From Paraescarpia echinospica (lineage: Eukaryota; Annelida; Polychaeta; Sabellida; Siboglinidae), in the NCBI GenBank assembly GCA_020002185.1, contig CM034543.1, positions 4,063,834-4,127,833 of the forward strand: a DNA stretch of 64,000 nt, given 5' to 3'. Below the pieces are notes generated by a model. The model did not search any database. It was not told the DNA's origin and was given only the letters and a program-made list of their open reading frames with translations. Positions 12,801-24,395 of the stretch are shown here, piece after piece. Both the position numbers and the translations under genes were made by a program. The stretch's first letter is position 1, and each line of letters opens with the position of its first letter.

Positions 12801-15800
12801 CTGCCTCCACCAACTGCCTCCCCTCTATCTTCCCTCTCACTGGTCTTACACTGCTCTCTCCACCAACTGTCTCCCCTCTATCTTCCCCCTCACTGGTCAT
12901 ACACTGCTGTCTCCACCAACTGTCTCCCCTCTATCTTCCCTCTCACTGGTCTTGCACTGCTGTCTCCATCAAATGTCTCCCCTCTATCTTCCCTCTCACT
13001 GGTCTTGCACTGCTGTTTCCACCAACTGTGTGCACTCCGTCTTCCCTCTCACTGGTCTTGTACTGCTGTCTCCACCAACTGTCTGCACTCTCTCTTCCCT
13101 CTCTCTGGTCTTGCACTGCTGTTTCCACCAACTGTCTCCCCCTATCTTCCCTCTCACTGGTCTTGCACTGCTGTCTCCATCAACTTTCTCCCCTCTATCT
13201 TCCCTCTCACTGGTCTTGCACTTCTGTTTCCACCAACTGTCTGCATTCTGTCTTCCCTCTCACTGGTATTGCACTGCTGTCTCCACCAACTGTCTCCACT
13301 GTGTCTTCCCTCTCACTGGTCTTGCACTACTGTTTCCACAAACTGTCTCCCCTCTATCTTCCCTCTCATTGGTCATACACTGCTGTCTCCACCAACTGTC
13401 TCCCCTCTATCTCCCCTGTCACTGGTCTTATACTGCTGTCTCCACCAACTGTCTCCTCTATGTTCCCTCTCACTGGTCTTACACTGCCCTCTCCACCAAC
13501 TGTCTCCTCTATGTTCTCTCTCACGGGTCTTACACTGCTGTCTCCACCAACTATCTCCCCTCTATCTTCCCTCTCACTGGTCTTACACTGCTCTCTCCAC
13601 CAACTGTCTCCTCTATGTTCCCTCTCACTGGTCTTACACTGCTCTCTCCACCAACTGTCTCCCCTCTATCTTCCCTCTCACTGGTCTTACACTGCTCTCT
13701 ACACCAACTGTCTCCCCTCTATGTTCCCTTTCAATGGTCTTACATTGCTGTCTCCAACAACTGTCTCCCTTCTATTACCCCCCTCACTGATCTCACACTG
13801 CTGCCTCCACCAACTGTCTCCCCTCTATCTTCCCTCTCACTGGTCTTACACTGCTCTCTCCACCAACTGTCTCCCCTCTATCTTCCCCCTCACTGGTCAT
13901 ACACTACTGTCTCCCCTCTATCTTCCCTCTCAGAGGTCTTGCACTGCTGTCTCCATCAACTGTCTCCCCTCTATCTTCCCTCTCACTGGTCTTGCACTGC
14001 TGTTTCCACCAACTGTCTGCACTCTATCTTCCATCTCACTGGTATTGTACTGCTGTCTCCACCAACTGTCTGCAATCTGTCTTCCCTCTTACTGGTCTTG
14101 CACTGCTGTTTCCACCAACTGCCTCCCCTCTATCTTCCCTCTCACTTGTCTTACACTGCTCTCTCCACCAACTGTCTCCCCTCTATCTTCCCCCTCACTG
14201 GTCATACACTGCTGTCTCCACCAACTGTCTCCCCTCTATCTTCCCTCTCACTGGTCTTGCACTGCTGTCTCCATCAAATGTCTCCCCTCTATCTTCCCTC
14301 TCACTGGTCTTGTACTGCTGTCTCCACCAACTGTCTGCACTCTCTCTTCCCTCTCTCTGGTCTTGCACTGCTGTTTCCACCAACTGTCTCCCCCTATCTT
14401 CCCTCTCACTGGTCTTGCACTGCTGTCTCCATCAACTTTCTCCCCTCTATCTTCCCTCTCACTGGTCTTGCACTTCTGTTTCCACCAACTGTCTGCATTC
14501 TGTCTTCCCTCTCACTGGTATTGCACTGCTGTCTCCACCAACTGTCTCCACTGTGTCTACCCTCTCACTGGTCTTGCACTACTGTTTCCACAAACTGTCT
14601 CCCCTCTATCTTCCCTCTCATTGGTCATACACTGCTGTCTCCACCAACTGTCTCCTCTCTATCTCCCCTGTCACTGGTCTTATACTGCTGTCTCCACCAA
14701 CTGTCTCCTCTATGTTCCCTCTCACTGGTCTTACACTGCTCTCTCCACCAACTGTCTCCTCTCTATCTTCCCCCTCACTGTTCTTACACTGCTGTCTCCA
14801 ACAACTGTCTCCCCTCTATCTTCCCACTCACTGGTCTTACACTGCTGTCTCCACAAACTGTCTCCCCTCTATCTTCCCCCTCACTGTTCTTACACTGCTG
14901 TCTGCAACAACTGTCTCCCCTCTATCTTCCCACTCACTGGTCTTACACTGCTGTCTCCACAAACTGTCTCCCCTCTATCTTCCCTCTCACTGGTCTTGCA
15001 CTGCTGTCTTCACTAACGGTCTCCCCTCTACCTTTCCCCTCACTGGTCTTACACTGCTGTCTCCAACAACTGTCTCCCTTCTATTACCCCCCTCACTGGC
15101 CTTACACTGCTGCCTCCACCAACTGTCTCCCCTCTATCTTCCCTCTCACTGGTCTTACACTGCTCTCTCCACCAACTGTCTCCCCTCTATCTTCCCCCTC
15201 ACTGGTCATACACTGCTGTCTCCACCAACTGTCTCCCCTCTATCTTCCCTCTCACTGGTCTTGCACTGCTGTCTCCATCAACTGTCTCCACTCTATCTTC
15301 CCTCTCACTGGTCTTGCACTGCTGTTTCCACCAACTGTCTGCACTCTATCTTTCCTCTCACTGGTCTTGTACTGCTGTCTCCACCAACTGTCTGCACTCT
15401 GTCTTCCCTCTCACTGGTCTTGCACTGCTGTTTCCACCAACTGTCTCCCCTCTATCTTCCCTCTCACTGGTCTTGCACTGCTGTTTCGACCAACTGTCTG
15501 CACTCTGTCTTCCCTCTCACTGGTCTTGCACTGCTGTCTCCACCAACTGTCTGCACTCTGTCTTCCCTCTCACTGGTCTTGTACTGCTGTCTCCACCAAC
15601 TGTCTGCACTCTGTCTTCCCTCTCACTGGTTTTGCACTGCTGATTCCACCAACTGTCTCCCCTCTATCTTCCCTCTCACTGGTCTTGCACTGCTGTTTCC
15701 ACCAACTGTCTGCACTCTGTCTTCCCTCTCACTGGTCTTGCACTGCTTTCTCCACCAACTGTCTGCACTCTGTCTTCCCTCTCACTGGTCTTGCACTGCT

Positions 15801-17855
15801 GTTTCCACCAACTGTCTCCCCTCTATCTTCCCTCTCACTGGTTTTGCACTGCTGTTTCCACCAACTGTCTGCACTCTGTCTTCCATCTGACTGGTCTTGC
15901 ACTGCTGTTTCCACCAACTGTCTGCACCCTGTCTTCCCTCTCACTGGTCTTGCACTGCTGTCTCCACCGAATGAATGCATTCTGTCTTCCCTCTCACTGG
16001 TATTGCACTGCNNNNNNNNNNNNNNNNNNNNNNNNNNNNNNNNNNNNNNNNNNNNNNNNNNNNNNNNNNNNNNNNNNNNNNNNNNNNNNNNNNNNNNNNN
16101 NNNNNNNNNNNNNNNNNNNNNNNNNNNNNNNNNNNNNNNNNNNNNNNNNNNNNNNNNNNNNNNNNNNNNNNNNNNNNNNNNNNNNNNNNNNNNNNNNNNN
16201 NNNNNNNNNNNNNNNNNNNNNNNNNNNNNNNNNNNNNNNNNNNNNNNNNNNNNNNNNNNNNNNNNNNNNNNNNNNNNNNNNNNNNNNNNNNNNNNNNNNN
16301 NNNNNNNNNNNNNNNNNNNNNNNNNNNNNNNNNNNNNNNNNNNNNNNNNNNNNNNNNNNNNNNNNNNNNNNNNNNNNNNNNNNNNNNNNNNNNNNNNNNN
16401 NNNNNNNNNNNNNNNNNNNNNNNNNNNNNNNNNNNNNNNNNNNNNNNNNNNNNNNNNNNNNNNNNNNNNNNNNNNNNNNNNNNNNNNNNNNNNNNNNNNN
16501 NNNNNNNNNNNNNNNNNNNNNNNNNNNNNNNNNNNNNNNNNNNNNNNNNNNNNNNNNNNNNNNNNNNNNNNNNNNNNNNNNNNNNNNNNNNNNNNNNNNN
16601 NNNNNNNNNNNNNNNNNNNNNNNNNNNNNNNNNNNNNNNNNNNNNNNNNNNNNNNNNNNNNNNNNNNNNNNNNNNNNNNNNNNNNNNNNNNNNNNNNNNN
16701 NNNNNNNNNNNNNNNNNNNNNNNNNNNNNNNNNNNNNNNNNNNNNNNNNNNNNNNNNNNNNNNNNNNNNNNNNNNNNNNNNNNNNNNNNNNNNNNNNNNN
16801 NNNNNNNNNNNNNNNNNNNNNNNNNNNNNNNNNNNNNNNNNNNNNNNNNNNNNNNNNNNNNNNNNNNNNNNNNNNNNNNNNNNNNNNNNNNNNNNNNNNN
16901 NNNNNNNNNNNNNNNNNNNNNNNNNNNNNNNNNNNNNNNNNNNNNNNNNNNNNNNNNNNNNNNNNNNNNNNNNNNNNNNNNNNNNNNNNNNNNNNNNNNN
17001 NNNNNNNNNNNTTGCACTGCTGTTTCCACCAACTGTCTCCCCTCTATCTTCCCTCTCACTGGTCTTGCACTGCTGTCTCCACCAACTGTCTCCCCTCTAT
17101 CTTCCCTCTCACTGGTCTTACACTGCTGTCTCCACCAACTGTCTCCCCTCTATCTTCCCTCTCACTGGTCTTACACTGCTGTCTCCACCAACTGTCTCCC
17201 TCTATCTTCCCTCTCACTGGTCTTGCACTGCTGTCTCCACCAACTGTCTCCCCTCTATCTTCCCTCTCACTGGTCTTGCACTGCTGTCTCCACCAACTGT
17301 ATGCACTCTGTCTTCCCTCTCACTGGTCTTGCACTGCTGTCTCCACCAACTGTCTCCCCTCTATCTTCCCTCTCACTGGTCTTACACTGCTGTCTCCACC
17401 AACTGTCTCCCCTCTATCTTCCCTCTCACTGGTCTTGCACTGCTGTCTCCACCAACTGTCTCCCCTCTATCTTCCCTCTCACTGGTCTTGCACTGCTGTC
17501 TCCACCAATTGTATGCACTCTGTCTTCCCTCTCACTGGTCTTGCACTGCTGTCTCCATCAACTGTCTCCCCTCTATCTTCCCTCTCACTGGTCTTGCACT
17601 GCTGTCTCCATCAACTGTCTCCCCTCTATCTTCCCTCTCACTGGTCTTGCACTGCTGTCTCCACCAACTGTCTCCCCTCTATCTTCCCTCTCACTGGTCT
17701 TACACTGCTGTCTCCACCAACTGTCTCCCCTCTATCTTCCCTCTCACTGGTCTTGCACTGCTGTCTCCATCAACTGTCTCCCCTCTATCTTCCCTCTCAC
17801 TGGTCTTGCACTGCTGTCTCCATCAACTGTCTCCCCTCTATCTTCCCTCTCACTG
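9822..17855. repeat. Giant minisatellite, 53-bp unit, about 130 visible copies plus a gap
   Basis: The unit reads CACTGCTGTCTCCACCAACT, then GTCTCCCCTCTATCTTCCCT, then CTCACTGGTCTTG (53 bp). Variants alternate CCCCTCTATCTTCCC with TGCACTCTGTCTTCC, TTGCACTG with TTACACTG, and CTCC with TTCC. The consensus has no stop in any forward frame. Because 53 is not divisible by 3, all three forward frames read as one another, which produces apparent ORFs of hundreds to about 1,690 codons that should not be annotated as genes. Higher-order duplication is visible: about 10380-10938 recurs at 15432-15990 (offset 5052), and about 13081-13470 recurs at 14334-14720. Units after the gap (17012-17855) are more uniform than those before it. 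Confidence 0.97.
16012..17011. other. Assembly gap, exactly 1000 N
   Basis: A run of 1000 undetermined bases inside the minisatellite. The round number suggests a placeholder, so the true length of the array is unknown. The left flank matches the end of the 5052-bp-offset duplication (15990). Confidence 0.99.
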
Positions 17856-17959
17856 CGTGATATTGTGATTGCTATTTATTGGCAAGACTTGTCACAGACC
17901 AATGAAATCACATCATGTAGCGTGTTCTATGTTTAGTTTAGCATCATTAGGTTGGTACC

Positions 17960-18440
17960 ACCGATATATTTAAACAGTTACATTGGCTTCTAGTTGCATA
18001 TAAAATACAATGCAACTTAGCCACAATCACATATCGTACTCTTTCTACGCAAAACCCACCGTATTGGTTTAGTTTTCTTCGTTTTTCCGATATCCCCAGG
18101 AATCTCAGATCATCTGTTTCACACCGACTTTTTGTTCCGAAAACCAAGCTTAATAATGGCAAATGTGCTTTTTCTGTAGTTGCACCAAAAATCTGCAATC
18201 AACTCTCTATCGCTTTAAAATCATCTGAGAATATAAATACTTTTCTTAGAAAACTGAAAGCTTACTTATTTGAAATTGTATTTCCACCCAAACCTTCAGC
18301 GGTCCCTTGCTCTAATGACGACTCTTGCTTGTCCATGTTAACGATTTTGCCCAACGATCCTTGTATGTTGCGCCTCTGAGCTGAGATTCCCGGGGATTTA
18401 GGCGATATAGAAGTTTGTAATTATTATTATTTATTATTAA
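17960..18440 (+). pseudogene. LINE 3'-end fragment (C-terminus of reverse-transcriptase ORF + 3' tail)
   Basis: Near 17980 the plus strand reads LHWLPV-like sequence. Further on it reads SVSHRLFVPKTKLNN and FSVVAPKICNQLSIALKSS, the usual C-terminal region of CR1/L2-like LINE proteins, followed by a tail with GGATTTAGGCGATATAGAAG and a TTATTATTATT run at 18421-18440. The same tail recurs at 47281-47590 and, shorter, at 53150-53215, so this is a multi-copy family. The 5' part is absent. Confidence 0.75.
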
Positions 18441-21400
18441 TACTTGTGAGTGCAAATGACGCTACTCTCTCGTGCGAAAATTTACCGCGAAACAAACAAT
18501 CATGGCGTCCGTCCGATTTCCTTGCGCTATGACGTTTGGTTATAAACATTTCGTGCAGACATGCAAAAGCGAAACGCGGACTGTTAAACATGTGAGGCAA
18601 AGGTTTGATTTGAAATTCCGATAGGTGGCTCGAGTCGCGACTGTGAATTTTCAGAGGTGACTCGAGACTCAACTCAAAATTCTCAGAGATGACTCGACAT
18701 GGACTCGATAGCGAAATGACTCGAGCCTCGACTCGACTCAATAGCTTGCTACTTGCCAGCAAGTCTGGAATCTATTTACACAATCCTCCCATTTCAGTGT
18801 TAGTCCTGCTCGTGCTTTTATCTTACACTCTCCGGCCATCTGCTTTATTAGCAAACAGTTTTCTCCCATTCGCTCCACTTTAGTCGTCTCTTCATTGGTC
18901 AGCTTCTTTTCACACAAACCTCCCCTGTTGTTTTTGTTATCGCCAAAGTATCTAGGTCAGCTATGCTGGTATCACACATGAACAAAACTCCTTCCTCTTG
19001 AGGTTACGAGGTATGTGTGTTTATCTTCCAGCACGTAGGTTCCATTTTCCTACATGCGTTCTCCGTTTCTTTTATTCTCCTGCGAATTTAAGTCTCCGAG
19101 GAGCCGTCCCCGGATACCGCACCGCCCAGGTATACGGACCTGCCTCGTTAATTTTTGTTTTGTTTCACCCGTGCCAGATGTAGTTCAAGGTCTCTGTTTG
19201 GCTGCCCAACCCATAGCACGTACATCTGTCTTCTCCAAACTTTGTTTCAACCCATGCTTGCTGAACATCCCTTCCTTTCTATCAGTTGTTCTTGTGTATT
19301 CGATCGTTCACAACTATTCTCCACTGTTTGTAGGCAAGTATTCACCTGTACGTATAACTGAACTGGAACAACATATGTAGTGAATAAACTTGCCCAAGGT
19401 TCGAAGCGGCAGCAGAAGGACTCGAGTTCGGAATCTCTCGACTTGGAATCCTGTGCATTAACTACGACGCTGCCACGTCCCAGGTCTAGGCCGGCACGTT
19501 GATGCGGAGCGTATGGTTCTGGTGAAGTCCGCAGTGGTCGGAGGCTGCATTAGCTTCCTTTACGCCACAAAGGCAATAAGGATTCCAACCCGATCACAGA
19601 CATGTCGACTGAATGTTTCTATTGGCAGCGGGCAACGTTTCAGTCTCTTGACCCAGCGACAACCTGGACAGCATGTCATCCGGCGGGAGTGCGGCGAAAC
19701 AGATATCCCTATGCAGCTACGGCGAAGTGCGCTTTCGTCAGTTTGCAGATTCATTTGGAGACGATTAAATGCACTGAGACTCAGCGAGAGCGCATCTTCC
19801 ACGGGTCCATCGGGTGACGTCACACTGTGCTCGTGGAGGACCCAGTCGAATGGACGGACCCAGTCGGGTGGACGGACCAGTCGAGTGGACGGACCAGTCA
19901 AGTGGAGGTGTTCGCTTCCAGCCCAGGCACAGACAAGTTGCTGTGTGGACAGGGAGCGGTCTCAGGACGAGTGACGATAAATGATAGATCCATGACGCGG
20001 TGACATAGTGAGAAGCGATACCTCGGGAAACCTTAGACAGAGTACACTGTGCGCAAAGGTCGTCATACAGTGAGTGTCACATCCTCGCTCCACGCTAGCT
20101 CCCGTGACAAGACACATCGTTAGTCCTCTGCAGTAAGCAAAAATACATATCTTGTGTTGATGTCAGGACTGCTATGACCGTCATACAGTTGTCTATCCCA
20201 CGCCCAGCCGTCGTTTATTAATACTGCATTCGTCGCTTCCCCTCTGCAGGTTTCGTCCTTCCCCAGCTATTGGCAGTGTCACGTGACACATGCAGCCACC
20301 GAAGGCGCCGTTGGAAACAATGCAGAAGGTATAAGCCTACATGAGATCCACGACAGACCTCGAAGTTAGACAGAACCAATACATCCCACAGACGTCGGAA
20401 CCGGGATCGGGTGGGGTTGTGGGGTTGAGCCCCCTCGTCGGCGAAAATTGATGAACAGCACCCCCAGCCGATATCGGAGAAGCTGAAGTCATGGCGGCGA
20501 AATATCTTCAACAGGACCCCCTCCTCCAGTCTTCCGATGTCATCATGAATCGGCACCGTTTATTGGTGTCGTCTGGTTGCCACAGTCGAGACCGGCGAAG
20601 ACAGTACGTGGGACGAAGTACCATTGATTCAGCAAACATCCGTACATTTGTGTTGACAATACACCAGGAGTAGTCTAATATTATTACTTGCTCATCGGGA
20701 GACTGAATCCGGATACTGGAACAGACACGACTTATTAAGACTTTTCCTTTTATATACTCCTGTCTGCCCTGACACTTCTGCCTTCCCCGTACATTCGCAC
20801 CACCGATCTCTTGGCTACATCCTTCACCGCATTTCTACCTAAACACGTCATTGGTAAACAATCCACCAGTCCACCAATGTACGCCAAGGCACCCGCATGT
20901 TTGATCTCCTTCACCTCCAACATGGTGTTCGACCCTTTTATCTTGTGTCGAACTGCTCGAGTTTTATCCACAAAAGTCTTCAGCCCATGCTTCTAGTACA
21001 TCTCTTCACCGTTCCTCTCGTGCAGTTCTTCTCTTGTAGTACCTGTTTGTTCTTTGCTAACAACATTATGACAAGATTTGCAGATATATCCAAAATCAGT
21101 GCGGGCCAATCTGGCCTGTGACTTATGGCAGTTGCGGGCCTGACAGAAGATTCACGGGCCCCGGGCCCGTGGGTCCGCAGTTATGTCGAACGCTGCTGCC
21201 GAGGAGGAGGTGTGATTTTCCATGTGCTTCAACAGCGAAAGGAGTTTACTCTCCTCCGAACCATGGTTACCTAAAATAAATTACAATGCTCCAAACCTGC
21301 TGACACCTTACTATTTAACGTTCGATAATTATAAATAATTTCCAAGGCTAAGCCGCAGCTTTGTCAACTTGAACGGTATCTGACGTCCCGTTCGGTCGAA

Positions 21401-21749
21401 GTTCGCGAACAGTCCTCCCTCAAGTTCCTGTCGCCGTGTCGATGGCACTATAATGCTTGTAGTCCACATCTCGAAGATGCCATGGCAGTTTACTGCAACA
21501 ACAAGAACGCGATATAATATAATAATAATGATAGTATCAAGAAAAAGAAAAAACGAAGAAAATAAAGAAACACGTGCTGCCACGTGCGTACACACAACTC
21601 GTTGTCAGGTGGAAACCGCTAGGACGTCATCACGCTGTTGATGCATAGGCCAGTTTATATCAATACGCAACTGCGCAATGAACTTTCTGGCAACGCGGTG
21701 CGCGCATGTTGCAAATTGACGATCAACGATCAACAGAGTGGAGTAACAT
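18441..21749. other. No recognisable gene; short tandem repeats only
   Basis: I see no conserved protein in any frame. Local structure includes a CTCGA-rich stretch (about 18620-18745) and four imperfect copies of an AGTCGAGTGGACGGACC-type unit at about 19845-19905. Confidence 0.5.
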
Positions 21750-21919
21750 TCATCTTAAGCATCTTAATTCGTGACTGACATTTCGCATTTGTAAAGCCAA
21801 GGTAGAAGGTCTAGTAGACGCAGCGTACTGGCTGAGGAGACGCTTCAAGCTGGGGAAGAGAGAGAGAGAAAGAGAGAGAGAGAGCCACCCGGGTCGCGCA
21901 GTATTTCGGGATGCACTGG
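21750..21919 (-). pseudogene. hAT-like transposase gene, downstream half (left of the Polinton)
   Basis: Read on the minus strand, the sequence next to the target site gives CIPKYCATR, then a WLSL-type stretch expanded by a CT/GA microsatellite (21863-21892), then LKRLLSQYAA. This resembles the C-TRWLSL segment of hAT/SCAND3/ZMYM-like transposases. The reading enters directly from the target-site duplication and matches where the other half (37510-38275) breaks off. The 3' portion further left is not recognisable. It is interrupted and not functional. Confidence 0.6.
21914..21919. repeat. Polinton target-site duplication, left (CACTGG)
   Basis: CACTGG abuts the first base of the left inverted repeat (21920). 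The identical hexamer abuts the right end at 37510-37515. Six-bp duplications are the rule for Polintons/Mavericks. Confidence 0.95.
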
Positions 21920-22268
21920 AGTAGTATGTAGTAGTATAGAGGCTCTTTAGAGGCCCGTGCACGACACCTTTGGTGACATTTTGGGCAAAACTTTACTAAT
22001 AAAAAACGTTTTTATTACCCCTAAACGTTTTCGGGAACCTACTTATAAAAAAAGATCAAAGGCTTTTTTGACACTAAACGTTTTCGGGAACCTACTTATA
22101 AAAAACGTGATGGATTACCCCCCTCTAAGTACATTTGAGGTGCCACCTAGCGGTGAGCACAATTATTATTTTAGTTATCTCCCTAGCGATCAACGCCGTA
22201 CCTAGCGCGTGCTTACCTAAACAATAATGCGTTTATGACGCGGTTATATAACCGCGATAAAACCACTG
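21920..22268 (+). repeat. Polinton left terminal inverted repeat
   Basis: 21930-22268 matches the reverse complement of 37173-37509 with few differences. The left tip has an extra decamer: AGTAGTATGT (21920-21929) precedes AGTAGTATAG (21930-21939). Inside are two direct copies of AAACGTTTTCGGGAACCTAC (about 22022-22041 and 22077-22096) and an 18-bp perfect palindrome, CGCGGTTATATAACCGCG, at 22239-22256. Confidence 0.96.
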
Positions 22269-23556
22269 TGTGCAGACATCCCCCGTCAGCCCTATGAGGA
22301 TGCCCCGCCGTACCCTATGTTAGCAGCGTTGCTGCGATAAGCGACCGACGCTACAGCTGGAGTGGACTATGACCCCGCCGCGCGGCAGCATAGCTGGCTA
22401 GCGGTGAGACGCTGTGCGTTTTAAATCTAGTGGTGCGATCAAAACGAAACCAATGCATAAATGCGTTGTGCGTTTAAATAAATAAATCTAGCGGGGCGAT
22501 CAAAACGAAACCAATGCATAAATACGCTAACGTTCAGCGGCCCCCGTATAGGTTGGTGGCGCTGTACGTAGGGTGTTTACGCAGTGGATACAGACGAGTG
22601 GAAGCGTGAGTAGTAGAGAGAGTATTTATTATAGACTGCTAGAAATGATATGTCCGCGCGCGTCCAACGCCCGCCCTATAGGGGATCGGCGCGTGAAAAC
22701 CGCGTCGAGGATATAGTTCGGTCGGTGGGGTAGGCGTATACTACGATCCATTGCTTCCTCTTCTTAAGAACGAAGACACGAGGCTGGTGTCGTCATCGAA
22801 GTCATCGGCGGCGTCGTGGCTGATAGGTGGTGGAGTGATTGGGCGAGGGGGGTCACTCCGTGATATGGGAGCGACCGTGCATACCGGCTATGCTGCTGCT
22901 GCTGCTGACAGGGCTGTTCTTGTAGGCGGTTGGATCTCTCTATGAAATAAACCACAATACATGTACGCGTGCGTGCTGTTTAAACAAAGGGCGCCAAAAT
23001 AAAATGAGAACCATGCTTGCACGAACGCATGCATGCGTAAAAGCAAGCTTACCGCTGTGTTGCCTTACGAGGCGTTGCATTCGACTCCATAGTCGTGCAT
23101 GAAGTGAGCAAACGGTGGAATGCGCCGTCAATTGCATTCGACTCCATAATCGTGCTTGAAATGAGCAAACGGTGGAATGCACCGTCAAACAGCGGCGGCG
23201 GCGCATGACACTGCGGCGCGTGACTTATCGCGATCGGAATGTGAACGGAGAACAATGCCATTTCAAAAACAATAAACGAAAAGCTAAAAGCATGAAAGTA
23301 AGCATTGTATATGATTAGTTAGGGCTCGGGAATCGTGTGGTGTAGTGATATTAGAGAAATTCGATGTAAAGACACATTTGACGATGAATGTACTGACATG
23401 ACCGCTTACTTTTTTCCTAAAGCAAATACCTCGGTAGATAGGCAGTTATGCGTCGTATGTGAGAAGTACGCATGCGCGTTATTTTGTAAAGAGAACTGTA
23501 GACTGGGGAGTTATGCGGCGTATGTGTTAAGTGCGCATGCGCCCTATTTTGTAAAG
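22269..23556. repeat. Polinton left subterminal region with three sets of direct repeats
   Basis: No gene is supported between the inverted repeat and the ssDNA-binding protein gene. Repeats seen: about 44 bp at 22421-22465 and 22483-22526 (both contain GCGATCAAAACGAAACCAAT); about 57 bp in tandem at 23076-23189 (TTGCATTCGACTCCATARTC and a GAGCAAACGGTGGAATG core); and 48 bp at 23444-23491 and 23509-23556 (AGTTATGCG, CGCATGCGC and ATTTTGTAAAG). The last pair ends directly at the TATA box of the next gene, so it may be regulatory. Confidence 0.8.
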
Positions 23557-23563
23557 TATAAAA
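23557..23563 (+). promoter_or_regulatory. TATA box of the ssDNA-binding protein gene
   Basis: TATAAAA immediately after the second 48-bp repeat. ATG codons at 23575 and 23580 would fall at or before the expected transcription start, which favours the ATG at 23649. Confidence 0.6.
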
Positions 23564-23648
23564 CGGTTGAGAAAATGCTATGTTGTATAACGCCAGTGTT
23601 CTAACGTATTGTTTCAGCAGCAGCAGAAGCAGACGTTCTCCTGCGATA

Positions 23649-24395
23649 ATGGCAGATAATGAGACACCGAAAAAGATGAAGGCGATGCGCAAACAGAGTC
23701 AGGGTCCGAAGGCGGCGGCCGGCGGCCAACAGCAAGCTACGGCAGCAGCAGCGGCGGTGTCAATGGGGGCGCCGGGTAATAAGAGGCCCGTGGTGGTCAT
23801 CGCGCCACCGCTTGTAGCCGGTCGTAAGCGAGGCGCCGAAGAGGCCTTGGGGAGCGTCGAGGCGGCTGCGGGGCAGCCGGTCCTAGCGCGGAGCGCGTCG
23901 ATCGAAAGAGAATGCGAGTCGGCGTCGTCGACACGGGCTACATTGGTGAGTCTGAGGGGTCTACAGTGTGCTAACAATGGCGTGTATAAAATTAAGACGC
24001 CCGTTATGATCGATGCTGTGTCATACAAAGACAAGTGTACGTATTTGGGATGCTCCCGTTGTCGGCGAAAATTGTATCAGAAAAACAAAGGTGGACCTAT
24101 GGTATGTCGAACGCACGGTGAGCAGTTTGCGGCGAAGAATTACTTCGCGTTGCGTGTGATGGTGAGCGATGGCGAGGACGACGAAGACGAGCTTTGGCTC
24201 ACTTTATTCGACACGCACATGTCTAATCTCGTCGAGTACCGGGCCGACTACTTGGTGGAGTTGAGCGAGGAGCCGCTCCGCGATACCGTGCTGGAGTTAA
24301 CCGGCACGGAAGTGGAGATCAGCGTGCGTAAGACGACTTGGAACGGGGAGCCGTCGTATACCGTGCGCACACTGAAGAGATACGACGACGCCTAA
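23649..24395 (+). CDS. RPA-like single-stranded DNA-binding protein (zinc-ribbon OB fold)
   Basis: 248 residues, uninterrupted. Residues 1-100 are low-complexity, basic and Ala/Gln-rich. The C-terminal half resembles the Rep_fac-A_C / RPA70 DBD-C module: a Y-K-x-C entry, zinc ligands C135-x2-C138 and C153-x2-H156, then a beta-rich stretch FALRVMVSDG and LWLTLFDTHM, matching the 'V-D-G-W-T-F-E' pattern of RPA large subunits. The expected role is coating ssDNA during protein-primed, strand-displacement replication, upstream of the polymerase gene. The ATG at 23649 is preferred over 23580 because of the TATA box spacing. An origin by capture from a host RPA1-like gene is an inference. Fold assignment is by eye; the zinc ribbon is clear and the OB fold is likely. 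Confidence 0.72.
   Translation: MADNETPKKMKAMRKQSQGPKAAAGGQQQATAAAAAVSMGAPGNKRPVVVIAPPLVAGRKRGAEEALGSVEAAAGQPVLARSASIERECESASSTRATLVSLRGLQCANNGVYKIKTPVMIDAVSYKDKCTYLGCSRCRRKLYQKNKGGPMVCRTHGEQFAAKNYFALRVMVSDGEDDEDELWLTLFDTHMSNLVEYRADYLVELSEEPLRDTVLELTGTEVEISVRKTTWNGEPSYTVRTLKRYDDA

Noticed and set aside
9822..17855. CRISPR-like array
   Set aside because: Units are contiguous and similar throughout, with no unique spacers, and the genome is eukaryotic.
9700..17936. Very long forward ORFs (up to about 1,690 codons) that look like a repetitive secreted or structural protein
   Set aside because: They are produced by the 53-bp minisatellite: the unit has no forward stop, and since 53 is not divisible by 3 every frame cycles through the same reading. 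Frames overlap everywhere, there are no splice or start signals, and the longest crosses the N gap.
22751..22945. Small ORFs in the left subterminal region of the Polinton
   Set aside because: Short, present on both strands, and without conserved features or promoter motif.
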